A stretch of 64,000 bases of DNA. It comes from Prochilodus magdalenae (lineage: Eukaryota > Chordata > Actinopteri > Characiformes > Prochilodontidae). Positions within the stretch are counted from its first letter, which is position 1; every line of letters begins with the position of its first letter. Positions 47,644 through 60,469 of this stretch are shown here, one piece after another. Location: contig JAMWET010000477.1 in NCBI GenBank assembly GCA_024036415.1, positions 1,261,039 through 1,325,038 on the forward strand. Reading direction: 5' to 3'. The position numbers were made by a program, and so were the translations under genes. The notes below the pieces were generated by a model. It worked only from the letters and a program-made list of their open reading frames with translations. It had not been told where the DNA came from and did not search any database.

Positions 47644-47682
47644 AATAATAATAATGATAATAATAATAATAATAATAATAAT
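47644..47682. repeat. (AAT)n microsatellite
   Basis: Twelve or so AAT/ATA trinucleotides with one GAT variant. The poly-Asn and poly-Ile frames are artefacts of it. Confidence 0.95.
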
Positions 47683-47829
47683 TTGTTCTTGTGTGTCAGT
47701 ATTAAACATCACAGACTGATGATGGTAGAGAGACTGGTAGAGAGAGTGTTCAGTGTAATGCTGAACTGTTTAAAAATCAACTTTGTGCTAAGATGCTTTT
47801 GGAAACACACCCAAGGCTATAACTGTGTT

Positions 47830-48135
47830 TGTGATGCAACTGGTCAAGCTGTTAAAGTAGTCAAAATATATCTGGTCAGGCTTTATCTGTGATCATTGCG
47901 TAACTGGCCAGGCTATTTTTGCAGTCAAGGTGTAGCTGTGTTCAGCATTCGACTGTCGTGGGAACTATATGATAAGGCTGTATCTGTTGCCAGGTTTTAA
48001 CTGTGGTCTGCCTTTGGTCAAAATGTAACAGAAGGTGTTTCTTAGGCTGTAACTGTGATCAGGCTGCAATTGGTTGAGCTGTTAATGTGGTCAAGGTGTA
48101 ACTGGTCAGGCTGTAACTGTGATCTGGGTGTTACT
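47830..48135. repeat. Degenerate ~21-bp minisatellite, second block
   Basis: Units such as TGGTCAAGCTGTTAAAGTAG, TGGTCAGGCTTTATCTGTGATC, TAGGCTGTAACTGTGATC, AGGCTGCAATTGGTTGAG and TGGTCAGGCTGTAACTGTGATC are the same consensus as the block at 46.5-46.9 kb. About 940 bp of non-repeat DNA separates the two, so an originally single array was probably interrupted, or the middle has decayed. Confidence 0.8.
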
Positions 48136-48600
48136 TCTCTGAATGGAGATTAAATCTTCCCCACCCCCCACCACCATCTCACTCTCTCTCACGACTGATG
48201 GAGTGATGGGTCCTGGGTGCGTGTGTGCATAGCTGGCAGAGAACCGTGCTAATTGATCCTTCTTTGTGCTGGTCACTGCAGCGAGGAAAAGCGGAGAGGA
48301 GGGGGAGACAGGGAAAAAAAGCAGAGGAAGAAGAATGAAGGGAAGCATAGTAGTGAATGGCAGCAGCTAGAAGCTCCTCAGTAAGCCTGTGCTTAATCAA
48401 TACTGCAGCCTTTAACTCAACACCTAAACACCAGCTGCACATATTGCGCCCATTACCACTACCGGCCAGCCCGCACAGCCACCGCACTCTGATCAATATC
48501 TAAACATAAATCACACACTGATCAATAACTAAACATAAACACCTATCTAAACACTCCACTATAAGTTTTACCTCTTAAACCACTTTGTAAGATAAAGGAA
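48136..48600. promoter_or_regulatory. Repeat-poor block with clustered TAAACA words
   Basis: About 48360-48560 is balanced in composition and carries two near-identical ~33-bp copies (CTGATCAATATCTAAACATAAA / CTGATCAATAACTAAACATAAA at 48488 and 48519) plus another TCTAAACAC. TAAACA is a forkhead-type core, so this may be a small FOX-site cluster, or just a duplicated segment. Confidence 0.35.
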
Positions 48601-48700
48601 GGACAGACAGAAAGCAAGAAAAGAAAGAGAGAAAGAACAGGGAAAATAAAGAAAGACAGAAACAGAAAGAAATAAGTATGAAAAACGAAAAGCAAGCTAA
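48595..48700. repeat. Purine-rich tract
   Basis: GGAAGGACAGACAGAAAGCAAG and AAAGAAAGAGAGAAAG words over about 100 bases; the minus Phe/Leu/Ser frame is an artefact. Confidence 0.7.
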
Positions 48701-49374
48701 AGAAGCAAAATCACCGACCAGTCTTGGCAGATAGAACATATTTTGGAAAGAGGGATGACTGGGTAGCACATTTTCTCTGAACTATGGCTTTAACCCTTTA
48801 AACAGCAGTTTTAGCGCTTAATGGCCTGTAGTGTGCTGAAATGTGCCAGCTTAGATGAATTCAATCTGACTTCTTACTTCTGACTTCTCCAAATACGTAT
48901 GTAATGGCTTCATTTCATTGATACTTATTATGTGTGTACATGCAGTGGTGTATCTTTAGGGCTCTCTAGGCCTTCTCTGAAGTGGATAGAAAATACATCT
49001 ACTGTATAATGCATTTTTACAAACATGTAACACGTTCTTGTATATTTAACAGAATCATTTTTTTATTTGACTTATTTTGTAATGCTTTTGTTTGGAAATG
49101 AAAAAAAACCCTTGAAATACACAACAGAAAACTGTCCAACATTTTTTTTTTTTGGAATTCCTGTAGTATCTAGTAACTCCCAATATTATTGGGAAGTAAC
49201 ACAGGTTTCAACCAAACACATTTTGATTGACTGTGGATAGAACTAGTTCCATGGGGCGATCTCTTGGATCTCTCAAAGTCCTAGACACGTCATTGAATCC
49301 TGATATGAGCTGAAGTCTGATTAGGTTTCAGTCAGTTGTTGGAAGCAGTTGTGGCAGTTTATGGGCTCATACAC

Positions 49375-49549
49375 TATACACCAGTAAGCCATAACTTTAA
49401 AACCTTCTGCTTGTATCAGCATTTATTGTTTATTTTATCAGCTACACTTACAATACAGATGCACTCTGTAGTTCTACAAATACAGAATGTAAAAACTAAA
49501 TTAGTAAATACAAGATGGTGGTTTTATTATTATGGTTGATTGGTGTATA
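49375..49549. mobile_element. Short MITE with ~30-bp imperfect terminal inverted repeats
   Basis: The left end TATACACCAGTAAGCCATAACTTTAAAACC pairs with the right end GGTTTTATTATTATGGTTGATTGGTGTATA (most of 30 positions complementary). At 175 bp with no coding capacity it is a classic MITE. Its internal TTTATCAGCTACACTTACAATACAGATGCACTCTGTAG is also found, diverged, at the left end of the foldback element at 37.2 kb. Confidence 0.85.
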
Positions 49550-50715
49550 CATAGAAAGGGAAATATATGTTACTGTATATGTTAAAGTAGAGCTGCATGA
49601 TTCTTGATAAATTTGTGTATGTTTAAAGTATTCGATGGAAAGGTTCTTCACAACCCTAGATGGTGTTATGGTGGCAAAGCTTAAATTGATTTGTTGAATC
49701 CTTAAGCGTCATCGCCAAACTTAGAATTGGGCTGTTTTTTTTAAATTAGTCAATTGCATGTTCTGTATCACTGAAAATAATAAAAACATTACAACAGTAC
49801 AGACTATGCTAATATAAGCTTGGCACGGCAGCCACATGTCATGGCAGCAAAGCAGAACATGGGTTAAATTTTGACAGACTTCTAAGTTTTGTGTGCATGC
49901 TTCTTTTGGCATACAGCTCAAGGACAACTCAAGGTGACCGGAACAGTGCAGGAGCATCGTTGATGCATCTTATCTAAAATGCGGTTCTCTCAGCTGTTCT
50001 CTCATTGGTGTTGCATGGAGCCTTTCTAAGTTCAGAAACGGCACTGTTCTCAAATCTGAAAGGGTTCTAGTGGAAATGAACATTATCTTAGAGGTGGGTA
50101 TGTGAGTTGACCCATGTACACATAGTAACTGTGTGTAAGGTAGTGGTGTTTTTACTTTGTGGTAATTGTTTTCTGGGGGGTGCTTTGGTGCAGTTAGGAT
50201 TTACTCTGGCTGTGCAACAGTTATAAATATTGTGTGTGAAATACGGCACAGCCATGCATTAGTATTATTGAATTTTGTCCTAATAAGCAGCATCTCTGAG
50301 CCCATAGCAATGCAGTTTGATTACAAATGTTTAGGAATTGATCCCATGAATCATGAAATCTAAAATTGTGTCTCAATTTGATTTAATCTGGATATTTTTG
50401 TACAATCTAGAATAATTGGAAAGTTTACTCTGGCTACATAAATTAGATGTGTGGAACTTGCGTAAAATGTAGCCAATCAAAAACAATGTGTTTAAATTAA
50501 AAATTAATATTTTTAATTTAGCATATATTCTGGAATTTTATCATAATTGATCCTAACATTCCAAAATGAATCCAGTTGAATTAGCACCTTAAGAGCAATG
50601 CAGTTTTGCACCCTTGCTTTCCAGTGTTATTCATGCCCCAAAGAATTCAGCATCATGCATGAATAGAGCATTTAAACACCCAAACAAAGCACTCCACACA
50701 AACAGAGTATAACCA
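49550..50715. other. Intron, no gene seen
   Basis: AT-rich with chance frames only. Confidence 0.5.
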
Positions 50716-50880
50716 AAAACTCCATTAATTAAGTGCAAAGAACAAATAAGCGGTTGTAACAAACTAGCTGGGGTAATTGAATAATGACCCCATTAGTGGC
50801 TCAGAGCTGCTTAAGTGGCTAATTGGGTGCTTGCACTCGTTACTGTGGGGGCGGCCTCAAACTCTGGATCTGAACTTAAA
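50715..50880. promoter_or_regulatory. Candidate conserved noncoding element
   Basis: Repeat-poor with several TAATTG/CAATTA and TTAAGTGGCTAATTGGG words (about 50773-50828). Three or more homeodomain or NKX-type cores in 120 bases is suggestive, not conclusive. Confidence 0.35.
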
Positions 50881-51367
50881 GCTATACAGCTGGCAGGGAG
50901 AAGTTTTTTCCTGAACACACAAATATGCTTTGACATAGTGGCACAAGGCTGCTTAAAGCAACAGTTCTGTGAAAAATCAACCAAGACACCTTTTTTGTTT
51001 CCTTTATTACTGTTAACTTTGGAGCTACAAAGCTAATGCAGCTAACAAATGATAAAGAGAATATATCTCCACAGTTAGCATTGTGCTAGCCTCATGCTTA
51101 AATCATCACACACTTGCCTAACCCCATGTCCAGTTGTTTAGTGATGAAATAGATGTGCTTATGTTGTTTCTGCCACTGGCAAGTGGCAACTGCTAAAGTA
51201 TAAGCAGCCATTAATTGTTAGATGCATTAGCATTGTAGCTTCATCGCAAAAGTAAAGAAGGAAACCTCTGACACCTAACATGTCTTGGCTGATTAAATGC
51301 ATAGACTAAAATATTCTTTTTGTCTAAACTGTGACTTTACTACTGATTTACAAAGACAGTAATGAAG

Positions 51368-51443
51368 AAATAAGAGTCAGATTTCAGAATGTGGACACAG
51401 TCTTTAACAACCATGCCCACATTCTGAAATCTGACTCTTATTT
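51368..51443. repeat. Perfect 27-bp inverted repeat, 22-nt loop
   Basis: The left arm 51368-51394 (AAATAAGAGTCAGATTTC...) and right arm 51417-51443 (...GAAATCTGACTCTTATTT) are exact reverse complements over 27 positions with a 22-nt spacer. The shape resembles a small RNA hairpin or the remains of a MITE. No promoter or flanking duplication was seen. Confidence 0.95.
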
Positions 51444-52780
51444 AGTGATATTATATTTTTCACAATACTATATATATAGCAATCAGGGTTTTTATTAGCT
51501 GTTTAATATCACTTTTTGGTTCTCGTGCTCACATCTTTATGTGTCTGTCATAATGAATGGATGTGGACATAAGCTGAGGACAATAGTGCTGTCGTGTAAA
51601 TGTATATGTGCAGTCAGTAGCTAGGCAATTTAAAGCCAGAGCAAGTTAGCTTGAAACACTTTGTACAAACACTTATTAGCTTTGCTTAAAAGTTTAGTTG
51701 CACTGTATATGGGTTTTTAATAGCAAAGTTTTTATTTTAGACCACTTAGGAATATGCAGAAATTAATGTTTGCCCTAGCTGTCACATCATGTTATAACAC
51801 ATTAGTTGGCATATTTTGGCCAGCAATTTAAAAAAGTATTAAAAGTTTAGCTTTAAAGTTTAAATTTACACTTAAATGGACTTAACTTGAATAAAATATT
51901 TGTTGTATCATAATGTTCATGATACATGAATCATGAAACATGATTACTCTGTGTAAGTAACTTTGTGTGGAGCCAACATACACATTTAAATCATGTTAAA
52001 TGAGCATCTTTTTCATAGAGGGTAGAAAGACCCATTCAACTCTGCTTGTTGCTAAACCTATATGATTGTATATAGTTGTATTCAGTAAACTGCATAACTG
52101 CTAAACTACATTTGTCTATTATCATCCCTCTTTTAGACCGTATTACTCTGTTACTTTGGTCCATATTATCATATTGCTCAATTGAATGGTCGGTGCTGAT
52201 AGCTTAAAGCTCCAGAACCCACCTGGAAAGGGGCAAAGGGCAAACTTGCAAGAGTGCATTATTTTAACACATATCGATTGCACTACTAAAAGTAAAAATG
52301 ACAAAAGATTTAAAGTAGCTAGCATAACAGGTTGTTTCTGGTATAGCATAGCAGTGACAACAATGGTGTGGATGTTTTTATTATATTATTATTAAAACAG
52401 TTTTATTGTTATTATTGTAAATGTCATGTGAATAAGCGACATTATTTGGTTGATATAGCATCTACTTCATCTGCTTCATTCATAAAGTGCTCTGTAATAC
52501 TTTATTATGTTCATATAATACACATGGATGTTCTGACAGATTATAAAACTTCATAGGAAGTGTAGCGTAGTCTATTTAAAAAGTGTTTTTTAATGGTCTG
52601 CAGGATTCATACGGTATCCATGGTCACACTGGGGGCCTCACTTACGTTTCGTAGCAGCAAAAACTGCATGCAACAAACCAATGCTAAACCTTGTTTGTAT
52701 TTTTATTCAGAACTGTTTTCTTCTTCTAATTTTTCCAGGGCTCGTTTTTTAAATTCAGATATTCAGATAGCACATATGGT
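51444..52780. other. Intron, no gene seen
   Basis: AT-rich; only chance frames. Confidence 0.5.
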
Positions 52781-52789
52781 TTAAAAGCC

Positions 52790-53265
52790 CATGCTACACC
52801 ATTAGCCGTCCTCTTAAAGTCCCATCAGCTGCAGAAAAAGACGTTAGCGTGTTCGTAAGCAGGTCAGAGTGATTTCGGTTCTGATCAGCGTACAGTAATT
52901 CCCTCCGTCGCACAAATAATCCCCCGGTGCGCTAATTGGTCACGGAGATTGCCAGGAACCTCAGTATTTTATGTGCTGACTGCCAAATGAGTTTGGAGAG
53001 AGAGAGGCAGGCAGTGGGGGTTGGTGGAGGGCTGGTGGGGGGTGTCTTTAGCTCGGATGGAGACGCTGTTCCTCTCTGCCGCAGATGGAGACGCTGTAAT
53101 TAAACGCCTCATTGTCGCTCTTTGGGAATTGACGGCAAGTCGCTGCCGTGCGGTAATTATTATTTTGGTGCGTCTGCAAGTCCTCGCCTCCTCAGGTCTA
53201 TGGCAGAGTGAATTAAACTGGCTCAAAATGGGATTCTGTTTGTGACTCTCGGCAGAAAATCATTT
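52790..53265. promoter_or_regulatory. Candidate enhancer cluster near the last exon
   Basis: The longest GC-balanced, repeat-poor block near the 3' end of the intron. It has many TAATTA/TAATTG cores (GTGCGCTAATTGGTCACGG near 52927, GACGCTGTAATTAAACGCC near 53090, CGGTAATTATTATTTTGG near 53151, GTGAATTAAACTGG near 53208) and CpGs. GACGCTGT appears twice (53061 and 53090). Motif density and base composition suggest deeply conserved noncoding DNA; conservation must be tested. Confidence 0.45.
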
Positions 53266-53321
53266 GACTAAAACCTATATAGGGTTTTGCACACCAGGTT
53301 TCTAAAAGTCATTTGAAAAGA

Positions 53322-53323
<2 letters not shown>

Positions 53324-53370
<47 letters not shown>
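53324..53370. repeat. (TA)n microsatellite
   Basis: About 23 TA units directly abutting the left end of the Tc1 relic. Confidence 0.96.
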
Positions 53371-54797
<1,427 letters not shown>

Positions 54798-55226
54798 ACC
54801 TTTTTACTGTTGTAACTTAGGATAGAAAGTATGGTTTTACAGAATGCTGGTAAACATTCCTGCCAACCTCAGTTATAGGGACGGACATAGGTTGTAATGT
54901 TAAAACAGTGCCCAACATTGCGCTTAGAATATCAGTTAATATCACCCGACAACAGTGTGACAATTACATATGTAAAAAATTAATATTATTTAAAATGAAT
55001 AAAATTGAATTGTCGACATATGTAACATGCACTGTGATAAAATCTGAGTTGTGTGATGCAGTGTCTTATTTGCTTCTGCATATCTTGTGGAACTTTGTCA
55101 CATTACTTACTGAAGGACACGTGTGGACAGCAGCATGCATTGTCAGTAGTGTCTGAACTATTTGGAAGGTAACTATTTTCCTTGCCCTAATAACATGACC
55201 TCCTGTCTTCTCTGCTGTTCCTGTAG
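54798..55226 (+). other. cxxc4: End of the intron, with acceptor
   Basis: AT-rich sequence ending in TCTTCTCTGCTGTTCCTGTAG (55206-55226), a strong polypyrimidine tract and acceptor. No other exon was recognised. Confidence 0.7.
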
Positions 55227-55271
55227 AGGACGCCGGTGAGTAGCGGGGAAGCCTTCCGGTGGTTCTTTTAG
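55227..55271 (+). CDS. cxxc4: CXXC finger protein 4, last coding exon (14 codons)
   Basis: Translates as RTPVSSGEAFRWFF followed by TAG at 55269-55271, the expected C-terminus of CXXC4 joined in phase 0 to Glu273 of the exon at 9382-10200. The family ends in FRWF plus one aromatic or Gln residue; the RTPV start is CXXC4-type and unlike CXXC5. It is too short for ORF finding and was located by its protein motif and the acceptor directly upstream. The complete CDS is join(9382..10200,55227..55271), 287 residues. Confidence 0.95.
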   Translation, partial: RTPVSSGEAFRWFF

Positions 55272-56180
55272 GCCCAAACCCAGGAGACACCAGGACATCT
55301 TCTGACTCTCTGCTAAACACTCCTGTGGGGCTCCCAGAACCTGAAACCAAACCCCAGCAGTGAGCAAAAAAGAGAGAGATGAGAAAGAGCCGAAAGGGAA
55401 AAGATAACGACAATATGGTGTTGGTTTAACTCTGTAATTTCTTTTCCTGTGTAATTATTGTACCTTTTGACAGTATCATAATGTATATTTTTCGGTGTCT
55501 ATGAATGTGTTTCAGTGTCGTGGCTGTGCCATTTACAGCCGTTCTTATGTAACGGACTCAGTAGACAATCATCACCACCTGGAATAAATAAATACCAATG
55601 GAGGCCACCAGGGCGGCGCTCTGACCCAGTCCCAGCACCACCATATGGAGCTTTTAGACCTGCAGCAATAATCGGGAAAGTGTTTATCCCTCGCTTTGTT
55701 CAGTAAAGTTTCCTTTTTGAGTGATTTTATCTGACCACAAGACCTCCAATCCCTCCGAATTTCAAAAAGGATGCAGTATGAAAAAACAGCCATCACCACA
55801 AGTCTGGAGTGTTTATCATTTTTTCCCCTAAATTTTCTGAATTTCTGCACCATGGTGTACATGGATTTTTCAGATTGTTTGTCCAGATTGTTTTTGTTTC
55901 GGGTTTTATGATATAAGGCAGAACATATTGTCTTACATGCTTTTTTTTCTTTCTTTTTTTAAAATTTTTTATGTGATATTTTGATTTACACTGGTTCAGT
56001 AATACTGATTATTTAAAGGGGAATTACACCAGTTGTTCTGCATCATAATGTGAACATGTAATGAGTTTAATGCCTCTAAAAGTCCTCTTACAGAAAGCTG
56101 GGTACGTATATGCTGTATGGTGCCTGTGACATTGAATAACAATAGTTTTGAAATAAAGTTTTATGGCTAAAACTGATGTT
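55272..56180 (+). other. cxxc4: Probable 3' UTR of cxxc4
   Basis: Continuous noncoding sequence after the stop with no splice-like break. Candidate polyadenylation signals are AATAAATAAATA at 55583-55594 and AATAAA at 56152-56157. The latter is followed by a T-rich stretch (GTTTTTTTTAACC near 56178) fitting a downstream element. A still longer UTR is possible. Confidence 0.55.
56152..56157 (+). terminator. cxxc4: Candidate polyadenylation signal AATAAA
   Basis: Canonical hexamer 881 bp after the stop codon, with a T-rich downstream region within 35 bases. The earlier AATAAA at 55583 is an alternative that would give a ~330-base UTR. Confidence 0.5.
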
Positions 56181-58560
56181 TTTTTTAACCAATTCAGCCT
56201 AAACTACAAGCTGTGCATTGTAAGCTAAAATCGATCAATGTAATTCCCCTTAAATGATCATTTATACTGCTTATTTTATGATCTGTACTGCTGTTTTTTG
56301 TTTTTGTTTTCTTAACAAAAACTGTCTTAAGGTAAATAGAGGTAACAGTAAAGAAATTCTAGTTAACAGTAAAACATCTGAATTGAGCTTTTTAAAGTGT
56401 AAAGTGTCTGGGAAAGTCCCACAAAAAGGAGTTATGAACGCATAGAGTAACCTGCATTAGTCTGTTAGAATAAGAGCAGACTGACACATTCCAACCTGGA
56501 GAATCCAATAATTACTCACAGTCATAAGCCCTAATGTTGCATGTGTAAATGTGTTTTTGGTTTTAAGGCTTACTGAGAATTTGTATATTGTTGTTGTGAA
56601 GCTTTTATGTGTTCAAATTTAAAAAAGACAAAAAGTGTGCAAAAAAACAATTTGATGTCATCAAATAATGGAATAATTTTTATTATTCTCACTTGTAAAA
56701 TTAAACATTATGATCACCTGCATATACGTCTCAGCCTCAATTTCTCTTGTGATGCAAACCGCCCACTTTATAATATTGTATGTTTTATAATCCTAGGGTA
56801 ATTCTTTTGGTATTTTGGTCGGTTACAACTTAAGTTACAATTAAGTAACTTTACATGAGACAGTCATATATACCGTATGTTCTTTTTAGGAGACCCTGAA
56901 AAAATCTTTAACCAGAACATTACCATTGGAACAAGGACTCTTCCCCGCTCTTTCAGAACAGAAGGTACATGGTCTCATATGAACCTCAGTCTGACTGAAT
57001 TAACATTATTAATCATATTTGGCTATACATTTCTGATTTTCAGCACAGAGTCAGAGTTAATAAGAGGACAGTTTTTGCGGCACCAGAAGGAGTTCCAGTC
57101 TGAATGAGTAACGCATAAATGTGGGATTTTGTGGGATTTTTCTAAACTGAATTACTGGCTGAATCATTGCTACAGATTCAGAATATTCAGAACACAGAAG
57201 GTAGGTCCTAATGACCATTTTGATGTGTTTGTCTCATCTCTATTTTATATGCATATTAACTTTTTGCTTCCAAATCTATATGTAAGCTAAGAACTAATAG
57301 CTTTTACTTTGAGCTGGATTACTGACTGATGCTTGGTCACAGATGGATTATAAATCATGTCACTATTTTAACCCTTGTTGTAATGTGATAGAGAATATAA
57401 TACTAAAGAGATTTTGGGTCGTTTTGAAACTAAATAATTGCTGACTCTGGGTCACAACCGGATGAAATCACTATTGTCAGTGACAGTAAGGTCTGTGAAG
57501 TTTTCTGATGTGTAAATCATGTCACTGGTTTTTACCCTTTGTTATAAAGTGTTAAGACTTAATGCACAGAGCAAATTTTAGGATTCTGATTTTTCGAGAT
57601 GGATTACTCACTGATGCTGATGTCTCGTTTGGCACTGCTGAGTGTTCTGATACATGTATCATGTCTGTATCTTAAACCATTATTACTCCTTATGTTATTA
57701 GAATGTTAGGTGATTATTCAACCTTTTTATAGAAACAATATATTTGTTTTAAAGCACACATATCATGCTTGAAGTGTTATTGTAAGTTATTGTACAATAC
57801 AATTTTGCAAATTCACAGGTTGTCTAGTTATTAGCAGGAATCTGTAAACCAATGATGAAATGTTAGAAGTGTCCAGAATTATGAACAGAGTAGGAAAAAC
57901 TGTATAATACAAAATTAGTTGTAAAAAAGATAAAATATCCAGAAGGAAGTTGTAATGAATGTAATGTTTAGAATTACTTTTAGAGAGTGTCTCAGTAATG
58001 ATCAAATCCAGAGGCAGATAACTTTCACAGGTAATTACTATAAATATGTACTTTTAGTAGTCTATAACAATTTGTCATTTTTTGTAGGCTCAAATCAACT
58101 GAACATAGTAACACCGTCTGCTAATGCTAAACTGTTTTGGTTGCCAAAATATAGGGTTATAATATCCAATCTGCCATGTATCAGTTATAACTAAATAAAA
58201 TAATAACTATAATAAGGCAGATGACAGTAGACTGCTGAATTGCTGTGTATATTTTTCCTTTTTTCTGAAATAGAGCAACAACACATTTTTGAATTAACTA
58301 TTTTTGTGATGTCACAAACAACAACATATTTACCTCTGCTGAAGTTACAAGGAGTGTTTCAGTCTGAACTGCTTTTTGAACAAGACACAATGGGGCAGCT
58401 ATTATTTTTTGGTACACAAACAAAAAAAAGTGAAAAAGCCCTTTAAATAATTGCATGTAGTCATGTGATCAATTCCATTTTTTGGATAATATTTGGATAA
58501 TATATGATTATTTGTCTACTGAACTAAAATGTCTAGAAATAAGTTTTATCATATATACGT
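56181..58560. other. 3' flank, no gene seen
   Basis: AT-rich. Loosely similar sentences occur (GAATTACTGGCTGAATC, GATTACTGACTGATGC, GGATTACTCACTGATGC near 57146, 57319 and 57601), suggesting an old ~150-280-bp tandem duplication, but units are very diverged. Chance frames only. Confidence 0.45.
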
Positions 58561-58850
58561 CTCCTCTAGGTTTAAGATGATTTACAGCAGAAATGTCACT
58601 TTTTCCAGTGATAAAAGTGAGGAAGGGGGAGGAAGTGAAAAAGAAGCAAGAGAGTGAAGGAGTAAAAGCAGCAAAAGCCTGCGCACCGTCCTCAGCCTGG
58701 TTTTCCTGCGGAATACTAAAGCACAGGCTGGAGACGCCAGCGGCTCCCACAGGCACACGCCTTTAAAGAGAGAAACTCAAATCCCCCTGCGGTTCGTCAC
58801 GCTGGAATAAACGGGGGGAGGGGGGTGGAGGGGTGCAAATGCGATGCTCC
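58560..58850. promoter_or_regulatory. GC-richer candidate noncoding element
   Basis: CpG-containing, repeat-poor core at about 58675-58810 (GCCTGCGCACCGTCCTCAGC, GGAGACGCCAGCGGC). It lies 2.5 kb downstream of the probable 3' end of cxxc4. It could be an enhancer or the promoter of a neighbouring transcript; undetermined. Confidence 0.3.
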
Positions 58851-58854
58851 AAGG

Positions 58855-59096
58855 ATGGAAGAAGGGGACGAGAAAGAGAAACAGAGGGAGGAAGAGAGAG
58901 GGAGAGAGAGAGAGAGAGAGAAGGAAACAGAGACAGAGAATGAGAGAGTGTGGGAATGGAGGAGAGCAAAAAGAAGGAGAAAAATTGAAGAGAGAGTAAG
59001 ATGGGAGAAAGCAAAGTAGAAGAGAAGAGAGAGAGGGATTAAAAGAAGAGAGATGCAGAGAAAGAGAGAAGGAATGAAGAAAGAAAAACAAAGAAT

Positions 59097-59130
<34 letters not shown>

Positions 59131-59170
59131 ATAAGATAGAGACAGAAAGGAAGACAGTGAGAGAGGTTGT
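58855..59170. repeat. Polypurine tract with (GA)n runs
   Basis: Over 300 bases of nearly only A and G on the + strand, with GA runs at 58888-58920 and 59100-59130. All frames here, including the 134-codon minus frame, are composition artefacts. Confidence 0.9.
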
Positions 59171-59216
59171 TTTCTGAGTGATGTGAGGGGGGATGGGACA
59201 AAGAGACCAGAAAATG

Positions 59217-59240
59217 TATGTGTGTGTGAGCGTGTGTGTA

Positions 59241-59272
<32 letters not shown>

Positions 59273-59292
59273 AGCGAGTGTGTATGTGTGTA
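59217..59292. repeat. (GT)n microsatellite with variants
   Basis: TGTGTGTGAGCG / TGTGTGTATGTG-type run of about 75 bases. Confidence 0.92.
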
Positions 59293-60465
59293 AATTGTGT
59301 AGCAGACGGGCTATTTATTTAATCAAAATAATATAATTTCTTAAAATAATATGTATTGACTCATCAAAAGACTAATATTCAAGTAACAGATTTAAGGCCC
59401 CTATCCCACACCTACACTCTATAACCTTAGTGTAGACTTGTGTACCAACAACAAACTGACATGTGAAAGCAATCATTCTTATTTTTTTATATACTTATCT
59501 ATTTATTCATTTATCTATTTATTTATTCATGAATTTTATTTAGCATATGACACAATGTTTGGTATAATTTTTTTGCGAAACCTTATATTACATAAACAGA
59601 AACAGCAACACTTGGCTGACAAATACTTTTTGTGCTGTTCAGGGCCAATACAGTGGCCTACACAGGTGTGCAACTTTTTGCAGAGAACACATCTTTACAC
59701 TTCGTCATCATTCCTCGCATCTCATGCATTTCACGCCACCTGTTTCTGCTATATTTCTGCCACCACTGTGCATGTGTAACTCTCAGTGACATAATGGGAA
59801 TGCTCACTCCAAATTGGTCTATTAATTGGCCTAGAGACACATAAGCAGGACGCCATCCCTGTTGCTGATGATACAAAATGTCTGGATAAAGGTGTGCAGT
59901 GAAGACTGGTGGGAGAGTCAACTGATTTTTCCACACAGATTTTGATTGGAAGCCAGATTTCAGTATGACCCAGTCATTTATGATTTTATGCAATTTAATG
60001 AACAGTTATATGCCCCAGAACATACCATGAGTGCCCTTGTACTAGTAATAACATGTGTTGCTGTGGCCTTACACAATAGCCATAAATTACATGCCAATTA
60101 TAGTTTTTTTCCCCCATTTTTTATTACCTTTTCTTGCTTCTAAAACATCAGCTGTACTTTTAATTTATGCTCATTCAGAAGGCTCAACTCCTGCCCAAGG
60201 AATCCCAAGGAAAATATAATAAAAATATTATAAAAAACAGTATTCCAAAACTCTGTTCATAGCTAAAGAGCACAATATCCATTTTTCTTTACTGAACCTG
60301 AAAAACATGGAGAAAGATAAAAAGTTAAGCTGTTAATATATGTTGGTGGCCCTGCTTGCCCCTTATCTGACCAACTCATCAGCAGATACACAAACTCATC
60401 CGACCTTACACCATTCAGTTTTACCAACAACATATAAATTCATATTCAAATTAAATTAAACGTAT
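59293..60465. other. 3' flank, no gene recognised
   Basis: AT-rich with a TTTAT-rich patch at 59505-59535. A 111-codon minus frame (59658-59993) is open and has some Trp/Gln/Arg-rich segments, but I recognise no domain. It may be a transposon remnant or chance. Confidence 0.4.
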
Positions 60466-60469
60466 TATT

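Noticed and set aside
47351..47892. Frames of 122 and 135 codons with poly-Ile or poly-Asn
   Set aside because: The homopolymers come from the (AAT)n microsatellite and the rest shows no domain.
56877..57107. 76-codon plus frame as a neighbouring exon
   Set aside because: No recognised domain and no convincing splice partners; left as chance.
59658..59993. 111-codon minus-strand frame
   Set aside because: No recognisable domain, no splice or promoter context; possibly a degraded transposon, but unsupported.
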